DNA from: RH-AL1 sp964247745
GTDB taxonomy: Bacteria; Pseudomonadota; Alphaproteobacteria; Rhizobiales; Beijerinckiaceae
Assembly: GCA_964247745.1 (NCBI GenBank)
Contig: CAXTVT010000129.1
Location: forward strand, 1 to 6,634
Direction: 5' to 3'
DNA: 6,634 bases
Within the stretch, counting starts at the first letter, position 1; every line of letters starts with the position of its first letter. A model generated the notes under the pieces. The model was not told where the DNA came from. It did no database searches and saw only the letters and a list, made by a program, of their open reading frames with translations. The position numbers were made by a program, and so were the translations under genes. This document shows, one piece after another, positions 6,350 through 6,634 of this stretch.

Positions 6350-6361
6350 AGCGCTGCCTAG
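6344..6361. promoter_or_regulatory. 18-bp perfect palindrome CTAGGCAGCGCTGCCTAG, candidate operator or RNA hairpin
   Basis: Every base of the 18-mer pairs with its partner, and the symmetry ends exactly at A6343/A6362. It lies 82 bp before the His-rich gene and 142 bp before the permease start. A weak sigma70-like pair, TCGAGA (6316-6321) and TATGAC (6339-6344), spaced 17 bp, would place transcription start inside the palindrome, as for a repressor site. Each box matches consensus at only four of six positions, so the promoter is tentative, but the palindrome itself is certain. Confidence 0.5.
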
Positions 6362-6373
6362 ACCCCGAGCAAT

Positions 6374-6415
6374 CGCAGGTTTAACGGATCCCGGCCGTTG
6401 TTCCCCCGACCTGCG
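6374..6415 (+). promoter_or_regulatory. Nested inverted repeats in the likely leader of the His-rich gene
   Basis: An outer stem CGCAGGT (6374-6380) pairs with ACCTGCG (6409-6415), enclosing an inner stem AACGG (6383-6387) with CCGTT (6395-6399). The structure ends 14 nt before the Shine-Dalgarno and has no U-tract, so it is not a terminator. It could be a structured 5' leader, but short complementary arms are common by chance in GC-rich DNA. Confidence 0.3.
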
Positions 6416-6429
6416 GGTAGCGGCTGTTC

Positions 6430-6435
6430 AGGAGA
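6430..6435 (+). promoter_or_regulatory. Shine-Dalgarno AGGAGA for the His-rich small protein
   Basis: AGGAGA stands 7 nt before ATG 6443. It is the strongest ribosome binding site in the window and supports both the existence and the start of the short gene. Confidence 0.8.
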
Positions 6436-6442
6436 AATCGAC

Positions 6443-6634
6443 ATGGCAGACAAAGCGCACAAGCAAGCAGCCAAGCATCACGAAGACGCCGCCAAGGCCC
6501 ACACGGCCGCCGAGCACCACACCAAGGGCGATCACGAGACTGCCAAGAAGCACTCGGACGAGGCTCACAAGCATACGACGAAGGCCCATGAGGCCTCGAG
6601 CGAAGCTCACAAGAAGAGCGCGTCGCACAAGTAG
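6443..6634 (+). CDS. Small His/Lys/Ala-rich helical protein (63 residues), function unknown
   Basis: The gene is complete: ATG 6443, TAG 6632-6634, the last bases of the window. The product has 13 His, 12 Lys and 15 Ala, no Cys, Trp, Phe, Tyr, Ile, Leu or Val, and no signal peptide or membrane segment, so it is probably cytosolic, basic and highly soluble. His recurs every seven residues in two runs (H6, H13, H20 and A41-H42, A48-H49, A55-H56), with a one-residue phase break around G29-D30. This suggests two amphipathic or extended helices joined at TKGDHETA. I recall short proteins of this style (AAKHHE, GDHE, AHKH motifs) as uncharacterised in alphaproteobacteria. Metal (Zn, Ni, Cu) buffering, nucleic-acid binding or desiccation/stress protection are guesses from composition. 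Strong translation is expected; control may use the repeats upstream. Confidence 0.85.
   Translation: MADKAHKQAAKHHEDAAKAHTAAEHHTKGDHETAKKHSDEAHKHTTKAHEASSEAHKKSASHK

Larger units (their letters stand above)
6203..6442. other. Divergent intergenic region between permease and His-rich gene
   Basis: These 240 bp separate two divergent genes and should contain both promoters. The part next to the permease (6203-6284) shows nothing clear beyond a GGA for the permease. The centre (6309-6345) is the most AT-rich patch of the region and carries the CTAG-containing repeats. The part next to the His-rich gene holds the nested inverted repeats and its ribosome binding site. Confidence 0.6.

Overview
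The window is GC-rich and densely coded, with strong G/C preference at third codon positions. Together with the gene families present (CPA1 antiporter with an RCK-like tail, hybrid kinase with two receivers, AI-2E/PerM-type permease with a long cytosolic tail, tiny His/Lys/Ala-rich protein), this suggests an alphaproteobacterium, probably Hyphomicrobiales/Rhizobiales. That placement is inference from style and family recollection; no marker gene is present.

Layout. (1) Positions 1-1751, + strand: the CPA1 sodium/proton antiporter, cut by the window edge at its 5' end and interrupted by an in-frame TGA at 201-203. (2) 1752-1895: a 144-bp gap with a ribosome binding site for the next gene. (3) 1896-4243, + strand: a membrane-anchored hybrid sensor histidine kinase (four N-terminal membrane segments, PAS, HisKA, HATPase, REC1, REC2). 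It is spread over three reading frames by a frameshift near 2697-2703 and a probable deletion of about 14 nt near 3640-3652. (4) 4256-6202, - strand: an intact 648-residue AI-2E family permease with a cytosolic helical region and a C-terminal Rossmann-like domain, convergent with the kinase across only 12 bp. (5) 6203-6442: a divergent intergenic region with an 18-bp perfect palindrome, overlapping inverted repeats, a possible 20-residue aromatic peptide ORF and a second nested inverted repeat. (6) 6443-6634, + strand: a complete 63-residue His-rich protein with a strong Shine-Dalgarno, ending on the last base of the window.

How they fit. The antiporter, the membrane sensor and the permease are all envelope functions, compatible with ion or stress homeostasis, but no shared pathway can be shown. 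The most notable coding fact is that two adjacent same-strand genes carry three independent disruptive lesions (one nonsense, one +1/-2 shift, one multi-base deletion) while the neighbouring 1.9-kb permease frame is clean. Either this stretch is decaying recently or the assembly is locally poor. The most notable non-coding fact is the cluster of GCCTAG/CTAGGC elements between the permease and the His-rich gene.
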